Below the pieces are notes generated by a model. It searched no databases and was not told the origin of the DNA. It was given only the letters and a program-made list of their open reading frames with translations. From CAYLQA01 sp964385695 (lineage in GTDB: Bacteria > Desulfobacterota > Desulfobulbia > Desulfobulbales > Desulfurivibrionaceae), in NCBI GenBank assembly GCA_964385695.1, contig CAYLQA010000012.1, positions 4,620 to 68,619 of the forward strand: a stretch of 64,000 nt of DNA, given 5' to 3'. A program made the translations under genes and the position numbers. This document shows, piece by piece, positions 26,776 to 35,425 of this stretch (its first letter is position 1; each line of letters opens with the position of its first letter).

Positions 26776-28686
26776 ATGTCGTTACTCAGCCTTAAAGACC
26801 TCACCCTCAGTTTTGGTGGGCTACCTCTTTTAAACGGCGTTGACTTGCAGGTCGAACCAGGCGAACGGATCTGTCTTATCGGCCGCAACGGTGAGGGCAA
26901 ATCTTCGCTGATGAAGATCATCAGCAATGAGCTTGCCCCTGACAGCGGTGAGATGATCCGGCAAAAAGGGTTAACCGTCACCCGCCTGAGCCAAGAGGTC
27001 CCTGCCAGCCTGGAGGGCACGGTCTTTGATGTGGTGGCCGGTGGCCTTGATTCGCTCTTTGGCCTCCTTACCAGTTACCATGAGGCAAGCCGAAAAATCA
27101 GCACTGACCACTCCGAGGCAGCCCTTGCCGCCTTGGAAGAGGCGCAGCATGCCCTGGAGGTTGCCGATGGCTGGCAGGCCCACCAGCAGGTAGAGGTGGT
27201 GCTCTCCAAACTGGAGTTACCCCCAGACACCCCTTTTGCGGATCTTTCCGGCGGCCTGAAACGCCGTGTCCTTTTGGGTCGCGCATTGGTGGGCAAGCCG
27301 GATCTCCTCCTGCTCGACGAGCCCACTAACCATCTCGATATTTCTGCCATCGCCTGGCTGGAGGAGTTTCTTTTAGGCTTTGGCGGCACCCTGCTCTTTG
27401 TGACCCATGATCGCTTTTTGCTACAGAAACTGGCAACCCGGATCGTTGAACTGGACCGGGGCAAACTGAGCAGCTGGCCCGGGGACTACCAAAATTATCT
27501 CCGCCGCCGAGAAGAGACTCTGGCTGCGGAAGCGAGCCAAGCCCATAAGTTTGACAAAAAACTGGCCGAGGAAGAGGCCTGGATTCGCCAGGGCATCAAA
27601 GCACGCCGCACCAGAAATGAAGGAAGAGTCCGCGCCCTTGTTGACCTGCGCAAAAAACGTTCCGAGCGCAGACAGCAGCAGGGATCGGTCAAGCTTTCCC
27701 TGCAAAAAGGGGAACTCTCCGGCAAGCTGGTGGCCGTGGCCGAGGAAATCTCCTTTTCTTACGATGATAAAGTCATTGTCGACAACCTTACCACCACCAT
27801 TATGCGCGGTGACAGAATAGGGATCATCGGCCCGAACGGCGTAGGCAAAACCACCCTGATCAAACTCCTGCTCGGCGAACTCCCCCCGGAAAGCGGCAGT
27901 GTCAAGCAGGGGACTAATCTTCAGGCCTGTTACTTTGACCAACACCGCGAACAGCTCGATCCGGAAAAGAGCGTGGCAGACAATGTGGCCGACGGCAACG
28001 ACAAGGTCACCATAAACGGCCAGCCCAAACACATTATCGGCTATCTGAAAGATTTTCTCTTTGCCCCGGACCGGGCCCGCTCGCCGGTAAGCATCCTCTC
28101 CGGCGGGGAGAAAAACCGTTTGCTCCTGGCTAAACTTTTCACCAAACCATTTAATGTCCTGGTACTCGATGAACCGACCAATGATCTTGATGTGGAGACC
28201 TTGGAGTTGCTTGAAGATCTGCTGCTCAAATACTCCGGCACCCTGCTTTTGGTCAGCCATGACCGGACGTTTTTGAACAATGTGGTAACCTCCACCCTGG
28301 TCTTTGAAGGTAAGGGCAAGGTGACCGAGTATGCCGGCGGTTACGACGATTGGCTGAGCCAAAGGCAACCGGATCAGCCAGTGGCAAAACCGGCCCCAAC
28401 CAAGGCGAAACCAAGTCGCCCCCCGGCTGCTGCTCCGCAAAAATTGACCTATAAAGAGGAGCGCGAGCTCGAAAGCCTGCCCCAGACCATTGAGTCCCTT
28501 GAAGAGGAGCAGGAAACGCTCTGTACCCAGATGGCGGACCCAAGCTTTTACCAGCAGGAAGGCGAGCTGGTTGCCAAAAGCAAGGATCGCCTTAGCCTGG
28601 TGGAAAAAGAACTTGAATCCGCTTATGGTCGCTGGGAAGAGTTGGAAGAAAAGCAGGAACAATTCGCCGCAGCCAAGGGGAATTAA
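26776..28686 (+). CDS. uup: ABC-F ATPase Uup
   Basis: 636 residues with two ABC domains and no membrane part, so a soluble ABC-F protein acting on ribosomes or DNA. Domain 1 has Walker A GRNGEGKSS, signature LSGGLKRRV and Walker B LLLLDEPTNHLD. Domain 2 has GPNGVGKTT, ILSGGEKNRLLL and LVLDEPTNDLD. A charged linker (about 235-300) joins them, and a C-terminal coiled coil (about 555-636) follows a basic Pro/Lys region. That C-terminal domain distinguishes Uup from EttA, which is encoded separately at 35426-37114. The stop TAA is immediately followed by the GTG of folA. Confidence 0.93.
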   Translation: MSLLSLKDLTLSFGGLPLLNGVDLQVEPGERICLIGRNGEGKSSLMKIISNELAPDSGEMIRQKGLTVTRLSQEVPASLEGTVFDVVAGGLDSLFGLLTSYHEASRKISTDHSEAALAALEEAQHALEVADGWQAHQQVEVVLSKLELPPDTPFADLSGGLKRRVLLGRALVGKPDLLLLDEPTNHLDISAIAWLEEFLLGFGGTLLFVTHDRFLLQKLATRIVELDRGKLSSWPGDYQNYLRRREETLAAEASQAHKFDKKLAEEEAWIRQGIKARRTRNEGRVRALVDLRKKRSERRQQQGSVKLSLQKGELSGKLVAVAEEISFSYDDKVIVDNLTTTIMRGDRIGIIGPNGVGKTTLIKLLLGELPPESGSVKQGTNLQACYFDQHREQLDPEKSVADNVADGNDKVTINGQPKHIIGYLKDFLFAPDRARSPVSILSGGEKNRLLLAKLFTKPFNVLVLDEPTNDLDVETLELLEDLLLKYSGTLLLVSHDRTFLNNVVTSTLVFEGKGKVTEYAGGYDDWLSQRQPDQPVAKPAPTKAKPSRPPAAAPQKLTYKEERELESLPQTIESLEEEQETLCTQMADPSFYQQEGELVAKSKDRLSLVEKELESAYGRWEELEEKQEQFAAAKGN

Positions 28687-29181
28687 GTGGAAATCATCGT
28701 CATAGTGGCCATGGCCAAGAACAGGGTAATAGGCAGAGACAACGATATTCCCTGGCACCTACCCGGCGAGCAGCAACGCTTTAAAAAAATCACCATGGGC
28801 CATGCCCTGGTCATGGGCAGGAAGACCTACGAATCCATCGGCCGCCCACTGCCGGGCCGCACCACGGTCATCATCACCAGGCAAAAGGATTACACTGCAT
28901 CGGGCTGCAGGATTGCCCACAGCCTGAAAGAAGCCATCCAAAGCTGCGCAAGGGCAGAAAAGGTCTTTATTGCAGGGGGTGAAGGAATTTTTAGGGAAGG
29001 ACTGTCCTATGCGGATGCTATCTACCTGACAGAGCTTGAACGCGATGTTGAGGGGGATATTTTCTTCCCCGAGTTTGATCCCCAGGCGTTCACCCTGCTC
29101 ACCAGCGAACGGGTGGAAGAGGATGAAGAGCCCTACACCTTTTACAAATACCAACGGCTGCCTGCCTGCTCCGGCAGATAA
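28687..29181 (+). CDS. folA: Dihydrofolate reductase
   Basis: 164 residues, the normal length. Reduces dihydrofolate to tetrahydrofolate with NADPH. Visible are the N-terminal strand IIVIVAMAKNRVIGRDNDIPW, the PWHLPGE segment with the folate-binding region, MGRKTYESIGRPLPGR for NADPH binding, and VFIAGGEGIFREGL near residue 97. The start is GTG at 28687, abutting the uup stop, so the pair is probably co-transcribed. It converges with the CHASE4 gene seven bases downstream. Confidence 0.96.
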   Translation: MEIIVIVAMAKNRVIGRDNDIPWHLPGEQQRFKKITMGHALVMGRKTYESIGRPLPGRTTVIITRQKDYTASGCRIAHSLKEAIQSCARAEKVFIAGGEGIFREGLSYADAIYLTELERDVEGDIFFPEFDPQAFTLLTSERVEEDEEPYTFYKYQRLPACSGR

Positions 29182-29187
29182 CCGAAA

Positions 29188-30246
29188 TTATTTTCTCTTT
29201 TTCAGCAGCCGTATCTTCAAGCGGTTGATGCCTTCTGCCAAGGAGATAAACTCCTTACTCCCCCTGCCCACCACATCCGGCTCTCCTGTATGTCTTTGCC
29301 CAGAAGCGTTAACGGATTTTTTCAAAAAACGAAGGGGTAAGAACACCTGGCGCTCAAAGAACATGATAATCACCAGACATGCTAAGGCAATCCCGGACAT
29401 GGACATAAGCTTGAACATCCTGATGGTTTTATGCCCCTGCTCGTAAGCACAGCACTTGAGCTTTGCACTGAGAAGCACCACGGGTTTACCAAAAACATCC
29501 AAGACCGCCATATGGGCCATGGTCGTTTCCCTGGTGGGCGGCTCCACGGCGACAAAATCCTTCGCTGTCAAACATTTACTGAGAAGCGTGCGCTCTTCAT
29601 CCGTAATATCTGTTGAGGCAAGAAATTTGAAAGAAAGTTCCAACTGCAGCACCTCTGAGATCCTGCTCAACTCCAACTGGTTCAGATAGCGGCCCAGGAT
29701 CATGGAACCCTGGACCGGCCCTTTGCGTTCACTGGTCAGGATGGGGCGTGAGGCAAAAAGCATGGGGCCTTCAGGGAAAAGAACGATCCCTTTACGTACG
29801 CTTTCTTTATCCTTATGGTAAAAAAGAAACGGGTGCTTATGAAAAAAGTCCGACAGGCCGGAAGAGAGTTCCTTTCTTGTGTCGGTGGAAAGGTCATATT
29901 CCGACACATAGACCGGCTGACCAACAGCATCAAACAAACCAACCAAGTTGAGCTTTAAATCTTCAAAGGTTTCATCGGGCAGATTAGAAGATACAAATTT
30001 CTCGTTGGGCTCCCGGACAAAACCACATGCATCATCCCACCAGGCCCAATCACGGTTCACCATGTCAAGCAGCTCGACTTGAGAGCGAAACTCCTTCTCC
30101 ACCTGGCCCAGGCAATGATGGGCCTTCTTCACCTCAAGTTTACGGAAATCCTCAAGCAGGACTGCGTCCGCAACATAGTTGGTGGCAAAGGTGGTACAGA
30201 TAAAGATAAGCCCGAGGCCCAGAAGTATTTTCGCTCGAAGATTCAT
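29188..30246 (-). CDS. CHASE4-HAMP membrane sensor without output domain
   Basis: 352 residues. A first membrane helix (about 7-27) is followed by a periplasmic CHASE4 domain (about 30-260) with the hallmark VNRDWAWWDDACGFV. A second helix comes next (GIALACLVIIMFF), then a HAMP-like region (FLPLRFLKKSVNASG ... EFISLAEGINRLKIRLLKKRK), where it stops. No kinase, GGDEF or other output is present. It is a paralogue of the upstream gene (30390-31817): both share ILTSE or ILTSD, LPDETFEDLKLNLV or LPDSTFVDLRLNLV and the DWAWWDD box. It may work with a separate partner or be a shortened duplicate. Confidence 0.8.
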   Translation of the reverse strand: MNLRAKILLGLGLIFICTTFATNYVADAVLLEDFRKLEVKKAHHCLGQVEKEFRSQVELLDMVNRDWAWWDDACGFVREPNEKFVSSNLPDETFEDLKLNLVGLFDAVGQPVYVSEYDLSTDTRKELSSGLSDFFHKHPFLFYHKDKESVRKGIVLFPEGPMLFASRPILTSERKGPVQGSMILGRYLNQLELSRISEVLQLELSFKFLASTDITDEERTLLSKCLTAKDFVAVEPPTRETTMAHMAVLDVFGKPVVLLSAKLKCCAYEQGHKTIRMFKLMSMSGIALACLVIIMFFERQVFLPLRFLKKSVNASGQRHTGEPDVVGRGSKEFISLAEGINRLKIRLLKKRK

Positions 30247-30389
30247 TTACCACTCAACCGCACCCGCCTTTATTCAGGCATGTGAATAATAGTAAGCCAA
30301 GTGATGGCGGCCCTCCCTTTGCTTACCGGACTAACTTGCACTATTACCTTTATGCCACCTTTCGCCAATGGGGCATATTGCCGCAGTTA

Positions 30390-31817
30390 CTACCTCAAGG
30401 GGTCAAAGAACTCCGGGTTCAAAATTTCTCCGTAAAGCTCCTCAGCACAGTCAGGGCAGATGCTGTGGCTGAACTGGGCTCTGGAGCGATCTCCAATATA
30501 CTTTTCTACCTGATTCCAATATCCCTTATCATCTCGGATCTTCTTGCACGAAGAGCAGATAGGGAGAAAACCGCTCAGAGTCTTTACCTCTTTCAACGCG
30601 CTCTGCAGGCTTGCAATAAGATCCTCCCGAGTCTGCTCAAGATGCTTTCGTTCACGGATCTCTTTTTCCAGCTCCCTGTTGGTCGCTTTAATCTCTTTAT
30701 TTTTCTCTTCGAGCGCCTTACGTTGGGCTGCAAGCTTCACTGTGTTGCGCTCCAAGGCGGCAAGCATCCGATTAATAGCCCTGCCTAAAATCAGCAACTC
30801 ACTGGTGCCCTCCTCCTTGACCTTCATGTCGGCATCCAGATCAGTACCTATTATGGCAACGGCTTCAGTCAACCTGTGAACAGGACTGATCACCTGCCGG
30901 CCGAGAGAAACATAGACCACGAGGCAAAATAGTATCCCAACCAACAAAAACATAACCTGCACGGTCCGAATTGCTCTGAGTCCCATGCCATAGACACTTC
31001 TTTTAAGGTTCGCCTCAAGGCGCAAAACCCGCCCCCCGTGGACATCGTGCAGGACCAGGCTTGCAATTATGCTCTCCCTACTCTGCACCTCCACCAGCAA
31101 CTCCCCATCCATCTCGAACATGCTCCCTTTGCTCTGCTCGCCATGCCTTCGGATAACAGGAACAGCCTTGAGATGGAGCCCTGCGGCATCGCCGATTTTT
31201 TCTATCTCTGTCAAGTCAAGAAAGCGGGCAAAGACAAGGGCGCCACGGATCGGCCCGGTCACGTCACTGGTGAGGATCGGCCGGGAGCAGAAGAGCAGCG
31301 GCCCTTTGGGAGTGAGACAAATCCCCTTTACAAACGACTCATTGGTTTTGTGTTTGATTGACTTGGGGTGTTGAGCAAAAAAACGCAACAGCTCCGGCGG
31401 AGTCTTCTTCTGCTCATTTTCTAAAAAATCAAAGGTGGAAGTATAAACAGGGGATCCCTCGGCAGAGAAAAAGGCGACCAGGTTGAGCCGAAGATCAACA
31501 AAGGTTGAATCCGGCAGATTGGAGTCGATAAATTGCTCGTTGGGCGCCAGGACAAAAGCATAGGCATCATCCCACCAAGCCCAATCACGAACCAGGGTAT
31601 CGATGGTTTCAATACGAGAGGCGATCTCACGGCTGACCATCTCCATGGAGTGCCTGACGTTTTGCTTTTCAAGGACCTTAAAGCTTTCAAGCAAAACAAA
31701 GTTGGAAACGAGGGAAAAAACAGCGAAGAAAAGGCTGAATGCAACGGCTAGGGTGCCCACTGTCCTGAGGCGAAGGCTTTGAAACTTCGCATGTAAAACA
31801 CCGAGCCGGGGAAACAT
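30390..31817 (-). CDS. CHASE4-HAMP sensor with coiled coil and CxxC C-terminal domain
   Basis: 475 residues. Membrane helix (about 22-42), CHASE4 domain with VRDWAWWDDAYAFV (about 45-265), second helix (FLLVGILFCLVVYVSLGRQV), HAMP (about 305-360) and a long coiled coil (about 350-400: AAQRKALEEKNKEIKATNRE). It ends with a small domain (about 405-475: FLPICSSCKKIRDDKGYW, then FSHSICPDCAEELYG). The two CxxC pairs suggest a zinc site. This end module also occurs on other sensory proteins of related bacteria, function unknown to me. The gene is downstream of the hybrid kinase, which may be its partner. Confidence 0.8.
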   Translation of the reverse strand: MFPRLGVLHAKFQSLRLRTVGTLAVAFSLFFAVFSLVSNFVLLESFKVLEKQNVRHSMEMVSREIASRIETIDTLVRDWAWWDDAYAFVLAPNEQFIDSNLPDSTFVDLRLNLVAFFSAEGSPVYTSTFDFLENEQKKTPPELLRFFAQHPKSIKHKTNESFVKGICLTPKGPLLFCSRPILTSDVTGPIRGALVFARFLDLTEIEKIGDAAGLHLKAVPVIRRHGEQSKGSMFEMDGELLVEVQSRESIIASLVLHDVHGGRVLRLEANLKRSVYGMGLRAIRTVQVMFLLVGILFCLVVYVSLGRQVISPVHRLTEAVAIIGTDLDADMKVKEEGTSELLILGRAINRMLAALERNTVKLAAQRKALEEKNKEIKATNRELEKEIRERKHLEQTREDLIASLQSALKEVKTLSGFLPICSSCKKIRDDKGYWNQVEKYIGDRSRAQFSHSICPDCAEELYGEILNPEFFDPLR

Positions 31818-31911
31818 AATGAACCACCATTAAAAAATTATCGGTTCATTAATAAGAACGTAAAACCGGGCTTGATGGTTCCCTTAAATATCTTCAGAAA
31901 AAAAATGGGAG

Positions 31912-34900
31912 TTAATCGAAAATCTTACGAATGGTGGCTGCAACATCGTTTATGTGAAGCGGCTTCAGCATAAACTCGCGAATACCTGCTCTTTGGGCGG
32001 AATAACTGTCTATTAATTCACTAAAACCGGTGCAGAGGATGACCGGAATATCCTTACGAACGGCAATGAGGCGCTTGGTCAACTCCAGCCCGGAAATTTT
32101 AGGCATGGCCATATCCGTGATGACCAGGTCAAACTTTTCAGGGGCGGCGCTAAAGGCAGCCGCTGCCTCTTCGGCCCGCACAAAGGGAGTGACCTCATAG
32201 CCAAGCTCACTCAACATTTGATCCATCATGCCGACAATGGCCTCTTCTTCATCCACTAAAAGGATGCGTTCATTGCCTGTGGGTATGACCCCAAGGGAGG
32301 CTGGCTCTTCTTCATAAAACATCTGCACCGCAGGGAAAAAGACGAAAAAACTGCTGCCCTCTCCCTCCCGGCTTTTAAGCACGATCTCGCCGCCGCAACC
32401 TTTGACAATGCCGTGCACTACGGCCAAGCCCATACCGGTTCCCTCGCCCTGGGCCTTGGTGGTGAAGTAGGGTTCAAAGATCCGCTCCTGCACCTCAGCA
32501 GCTACTCCCGGCCCGGTGTCTGAAACCTCAAGAAGAATATACTCGCCTGGCTCAATTAGCATATCCCGGACCATTAAATCCGCCTCATCCACATTCACCC
32601 TGGTGAGATTTACACTCAACACACCTCCTGTTTGCTGCATGGCATGATAGGCATTGGTGCAGAGGTTCATAATGACCTGGTGCATTTGCGTAGGGTCGGC
32701 GATTATGGTGCTCTCAGGACAATCTATCTGTTTAACGATCTCGATATTTGCCGGGATTGAGGCCCGCAGAAGCTTGAGGGCCTCCTTGATGACCAGGGAT
32801 ATTTCCACAGGCTTTTGCTCTTGCTCGCTCTGCCGGCTGAAGGTGAGAATCTGCTTGACCAGTTCCTTGGCCCTGGTTCCGGCCTGGCTCACATGCTCGA
32901 GATTGCTGCGCAACTCACTCTCTTTGGGAATTTTATACAGTGCCAGATCGGTGTAGCCGATAATAGCGGTGAGAATATTGTTGAAATCATGGGCAACACC
33001 GCCGGCCAAGGTACCGATTGCCTCCATTTTCTGGCTCTGTCGGACAGCGGACTGGAGCCGGCCTGTTTCCTGCTCCGCCTCTTTTTTCGCGCTGATATCC
33101 CGCATAAGACAGAGATAACCGAGCACATTGCCGAATTCATCACGGACCGAGGCTCCCACAGTTTCGCCCGGAAAGGTTGAGCCATCCTTTTTACGATACT
33201 CTACCTCGTAGATAGAGGTTTGCGGCTGAGCATGGGGGGTGTAACGTTTGCGCCCCTGCTCGAGATAAGCTTCCTTGCTGGCATAGAGTTTCTCGGTGTA
33301 GTGGCCGCGCAACTCCTCTGCCGTGTACCCGAAAATTTTACAGAGCGCCGGGTTGACCATCACGATCCGGCGTTTGCTGTCTGCAAAGACCACGGCATCG
33401 GGCTGGGCCAGAAAAATCGCCTCAAACTCTGCGGTTTTATGCTGCAGATCCGATTCCGATTTTTTACGCACAATACCCAGGGCAATCTCATCCGCCACAG
33501 TGGTAAGGGATTGCAGGGTTACCCGGGAGAAGGGTTGCCTGGCAAAAAGCCCAAGCACGCCGACCACCTTCTCATTAACCTTCAAAGGATGACCGGAAAA
33601 GGCAACCATCCCTTCCCTTTTCGCCCACTCCTGATCCGTCACTCCAGGGTCACCGAGCACCTGATTGGTCAGATGAGCTTGGCCGGTTAGGGCAATGGCG
33701 CCGATTTTGGTCGCATCACTCACCTCCATCCGGCCATGCTCACCGTTGGTGTGAACATACATCCCGGCACTGGCCTGCATGCCCAGGTAACCATCGGCCG
33801 GGTCAATGATCCAGATGCGGGCAAAGGCGGCATCCAGGTTATCGACAATGGCCTGACAGCATTTCTGTAAAACTTGCTTAAAATCATCCCCAGTGGTCAG
33901 GGCCATGCCCACTTCGGAGCTGAGTTTTAACAGGCAGAGCTGTTCACCCATGGCAACCCGTGTTTTTTGCCGCTCTGAAATGTCTAAAACCGAATAAATA
34001 ATGCCGACACATTTACCCGCCGGATTGGTGAGATCGGAAAAGGAGAGATGGGCAAAAAACGGCGCCCCATTTTTACCGGCCAACTCGCAATCCGTTTCAT
34101 GGTTGACGGCCTGGTCATTGCAATGATTTTCCTCAACGACATCGAGCACCTGCTGCGGCAGAATTGCTTCACCCCCCTTACCCAGCATCTCTTTTTCGGA
34201 AAAACCGAAAAGGCGTTCCGCCCCTTTGTTCCAGATGGTGATCTTACCGGTCAGGTCCGTGGTAATAACCGCCTCGTAGGACTGATCGATAATCTGCCCC
34301 TGCTTGAGCAACTTCTCAACCGATGACAGATCACGAATGCCCATGAGCACGTTGACCACTGCGCCCTGCCCATCGCGGATCATCTTGACCATGACCTGAA
34401 TGGGTCGGCCGGCAGGGTTATCCGGATTATCCGCATCCATATGAATCAAGGCATCCTGCCTGGCATTACGCGCCTTACAGACCGGGCAGGGCTCACTCTC
34501 GCCCTGGGGGTGGATGATACTGGTAATATCCCGGCCGATGGCCTCATCAGGGGTAAGACCGGTAAAAAGGTAAAATGCCTTGTTGGCCCGGATCAGCTTA
34601 TCTTCAGGGTCAATGAGGTAAATGGCATCATCGACAAAATCCAAGGCCTGATCCCATTTGACCTCGCTCTCGGCCAGGAGCCTCTCTGCCTGCTTTCTGC
34701 CGGAGACATCTCGAACAACCGCCAAGCGCTGGCTTTGATCGTTATGGCTGATGATAGCCCCACGCACCTCCACCTCAAAGGCAGTGCCGTCCGCACGCAC
34801 ATCCACGGACTCGATGGTCTGATCAAGATCCTGGGGCCGGGCGGAGAGAAAGCCGCCGAAAAGATGGAGATAATCCGGGTGGACGATATCCTTACCGGTC

Positions 34901-35046
34901 AGGCCAACCAATCTTTCTTTGGCATAGCCGTACATTAAGCAGGCCGCCCGGTTGGCATCGACAATGGTACCGTCCTGTTCAAATATCAGAAAGGCGTCGT
35001 TGGCGGCCTCAAACACCGCCCGATGAACCTGCATTTCGTTGGACAT
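31912..35046 (-). CDS. Multi-PAS/GAF hybrid sensor histidine kinase
   Basis: 1044 residues, soluble with no clear membrane segment. Order: PAS (about 8-115), PAS (about 125-245, including a CPVCKARNA Cys pair), PAS (about 250-370), GAF (about 385-530), PAS (about 545-665), HisKA with the phospho-accepting His in GGVAHDFNNILTAIIGYTD, HATPase (ADPTQMHQVIMNLCTNAYHA; GPGVAAEVQERIFEPYFTTK; GTGMGLAVV), and a C-terminal receiver (about 925-1040) with Asp in DLVITDMAMPKISG and the Lys in EFMLKPL. It phosphorylates its own receiver. Signals are unknown. It is upstream of the two CHASE4 genes on the same strand. Confidence 0.93.
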   Translation of the reverse strand: MSNEMQVHRAVFEAANDAFLIFEQDGTIVDANRAACLMYGYAKERLVGLTGKDIVHPDYLHLFGGFLSARPQDLDQTIESVDVRADGTAFEVEVRGAIISHNDQSQRLAVVRDVSGRKQAERLLAESEVKWDQALDFVDDAIYLIDPEDKLIRANKAFYLFTGLTPDEAIGRDITSIIHPQGESEPCPVCKARNARQDALIHMDADNPDNPAGRPIQVMVKMIRDGQGAVVNVLMGIRDLSSVEKLLKQGQIIDQSYEAVITTDLTGKITIWNKGAERLFGFSEKEMLGKGGEAILPQQVLDVVEENHCNDQAVNHETDCELAGKNGAPFFAHLSFSDLTNPAGKCVGIIYSVLDISERQKTRVAMGEQLCLLKLSSEVGMALTTGDDFKQVLQKCCQAIVDNLDAAFARIWIIDPADGYLGMQASAGMYVHTNGEHGRMEVSDATKIGAIALTGQAHLTNQVLGDPGVTDQEWAKREGMVAFSGHPLKVNEKVVGVLGLFARQPFSRVTLQSLTTVADEIALGIVRKKSESDLQHKTAEFEAIFLAQPDAVVFADSKRRIVMVNPALCKIFGYTAEELRGHYTEKLYASKEAYLEQGRKRYTPHAQPQTSIYEVEYRKKDGSTFPGETVGASVRDEFGNVLGYLCLMRDISAKKEAEQETGRLQSAVRQSQKMEAIGTLAGGVAHDFNNILTAIIGYTDLALYKIPKESELRSNLEHVSQAGTRAKELVKQILTFSRQSEQEQKPVEISLVIKEALKLLRASIPANIEIVKQIDCPESTIIADPTQMHQVIMNLCTNAYHAMQQTGGVLSVNLTRVNVDEADLMVRDMLIEPGEYILLEVSDTGPGVAAEVQERIFEPYFTTKAQGEGTGMGLAVVHGIVKGCGGEIVLKSREGEGSSFFVFFPAVQMFYEEEPASLGVIPTGNERILLVDEEEAIVGMMDQMLSELGYEVTPFVRAEEAAAAFSAAPEKFDLVITDMAMPKISGLELTKRLIAVRKDIPVILCTGFSELIDSYSAQRAGIREFMLKPLHINDVAATIRKIFD

Positions 35047-35133
35047 GATTCCTCCCCCAAGTTATGACGCCCCTTCGACATCAAAATCCAGTATAGGAAA
35101 AATAGGGCTGGAAAGTAAAGAATTGCAATGGCA

Positions 35134-35157
35134 GCAGTGTGACCTGATCACACGGCG
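35134..35157. repeat. 24-bp palindromic mini-insert, copy 1
   Basis: Contains GTGTGACCTGATCACAC (arms GTGTGA/TCACAC) flanked by GCA and GGCG. A same-length copy with GTGTGACTTGATCACAC lies at 55852-55875, inserted within another repeat. The stretch 35047-35425 has no gene; it holds this palindrome, a terminator and the repeat pair at 35264-35334. Confidence 0.55.
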
Positions 35158-35170
35158 AACGAACACAAAA

Positions 35171-35202
35171 AAAGGCCCGGCAAATGATATTGCCGGGCCT
35201 TT
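35171..35202 (-). terminator. Rho-independent terminator
   Basis: Hairpin with arms AAAGGCCCGGCAA and TTGCCGGGCCTTT around a short loop; on the minus strand it is followed by a run of seven U. It is oriented to end transcripts coming from ettA, with the inverted-repeat element in between. Confidence 0.85.
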
Positions 35203-35263
35203 ACAACATACTGTACTGATTAAAAAAAATACTGGTTACCATCGAACTTCAGCCAGTTCAGAA

Positions 35264-35334
35264 GTCATTCCCGCGAAGGCGGGAATCCAGCGGCTTTGGC
35301 AGGGACTCTGGATTCCCGCCTTCGCGGGAATGAC
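35264..35334. repeat. Palindrome-pair repeat without gene (family A)
   Basis: Two perfect 27-bp inverted copies (35264-35290 and 35308-35334) separated by 17 bases. Each contains ATTCCC-N8-GGGAAT, here with GCGAAGGC in the middle, and ends in CCAG/CTGG toward the centre. The same pair, with one base changed, bounds the GIY-YIG gene at 61774-62132. The central motif has the shape of the dRS3 repeat described in Neisseria. Confidence 0.85.
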
Positions 35335-35425
35335 TCAATAGGAGCTAAAATTTATTTTGTGATTTTAGTTTGTTACGGTTGCGGATCACAAATAGGCTGA
35401 AGATTAGTGGTAATCAAAAATAAAA

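Noticed and set aside
27421..28758. Long antisense frame of 445 codons opposite uup
   Set aside because: Uup on the plus strand has all ABC motifs; the antisense frame has no motif and reflects codon bias.
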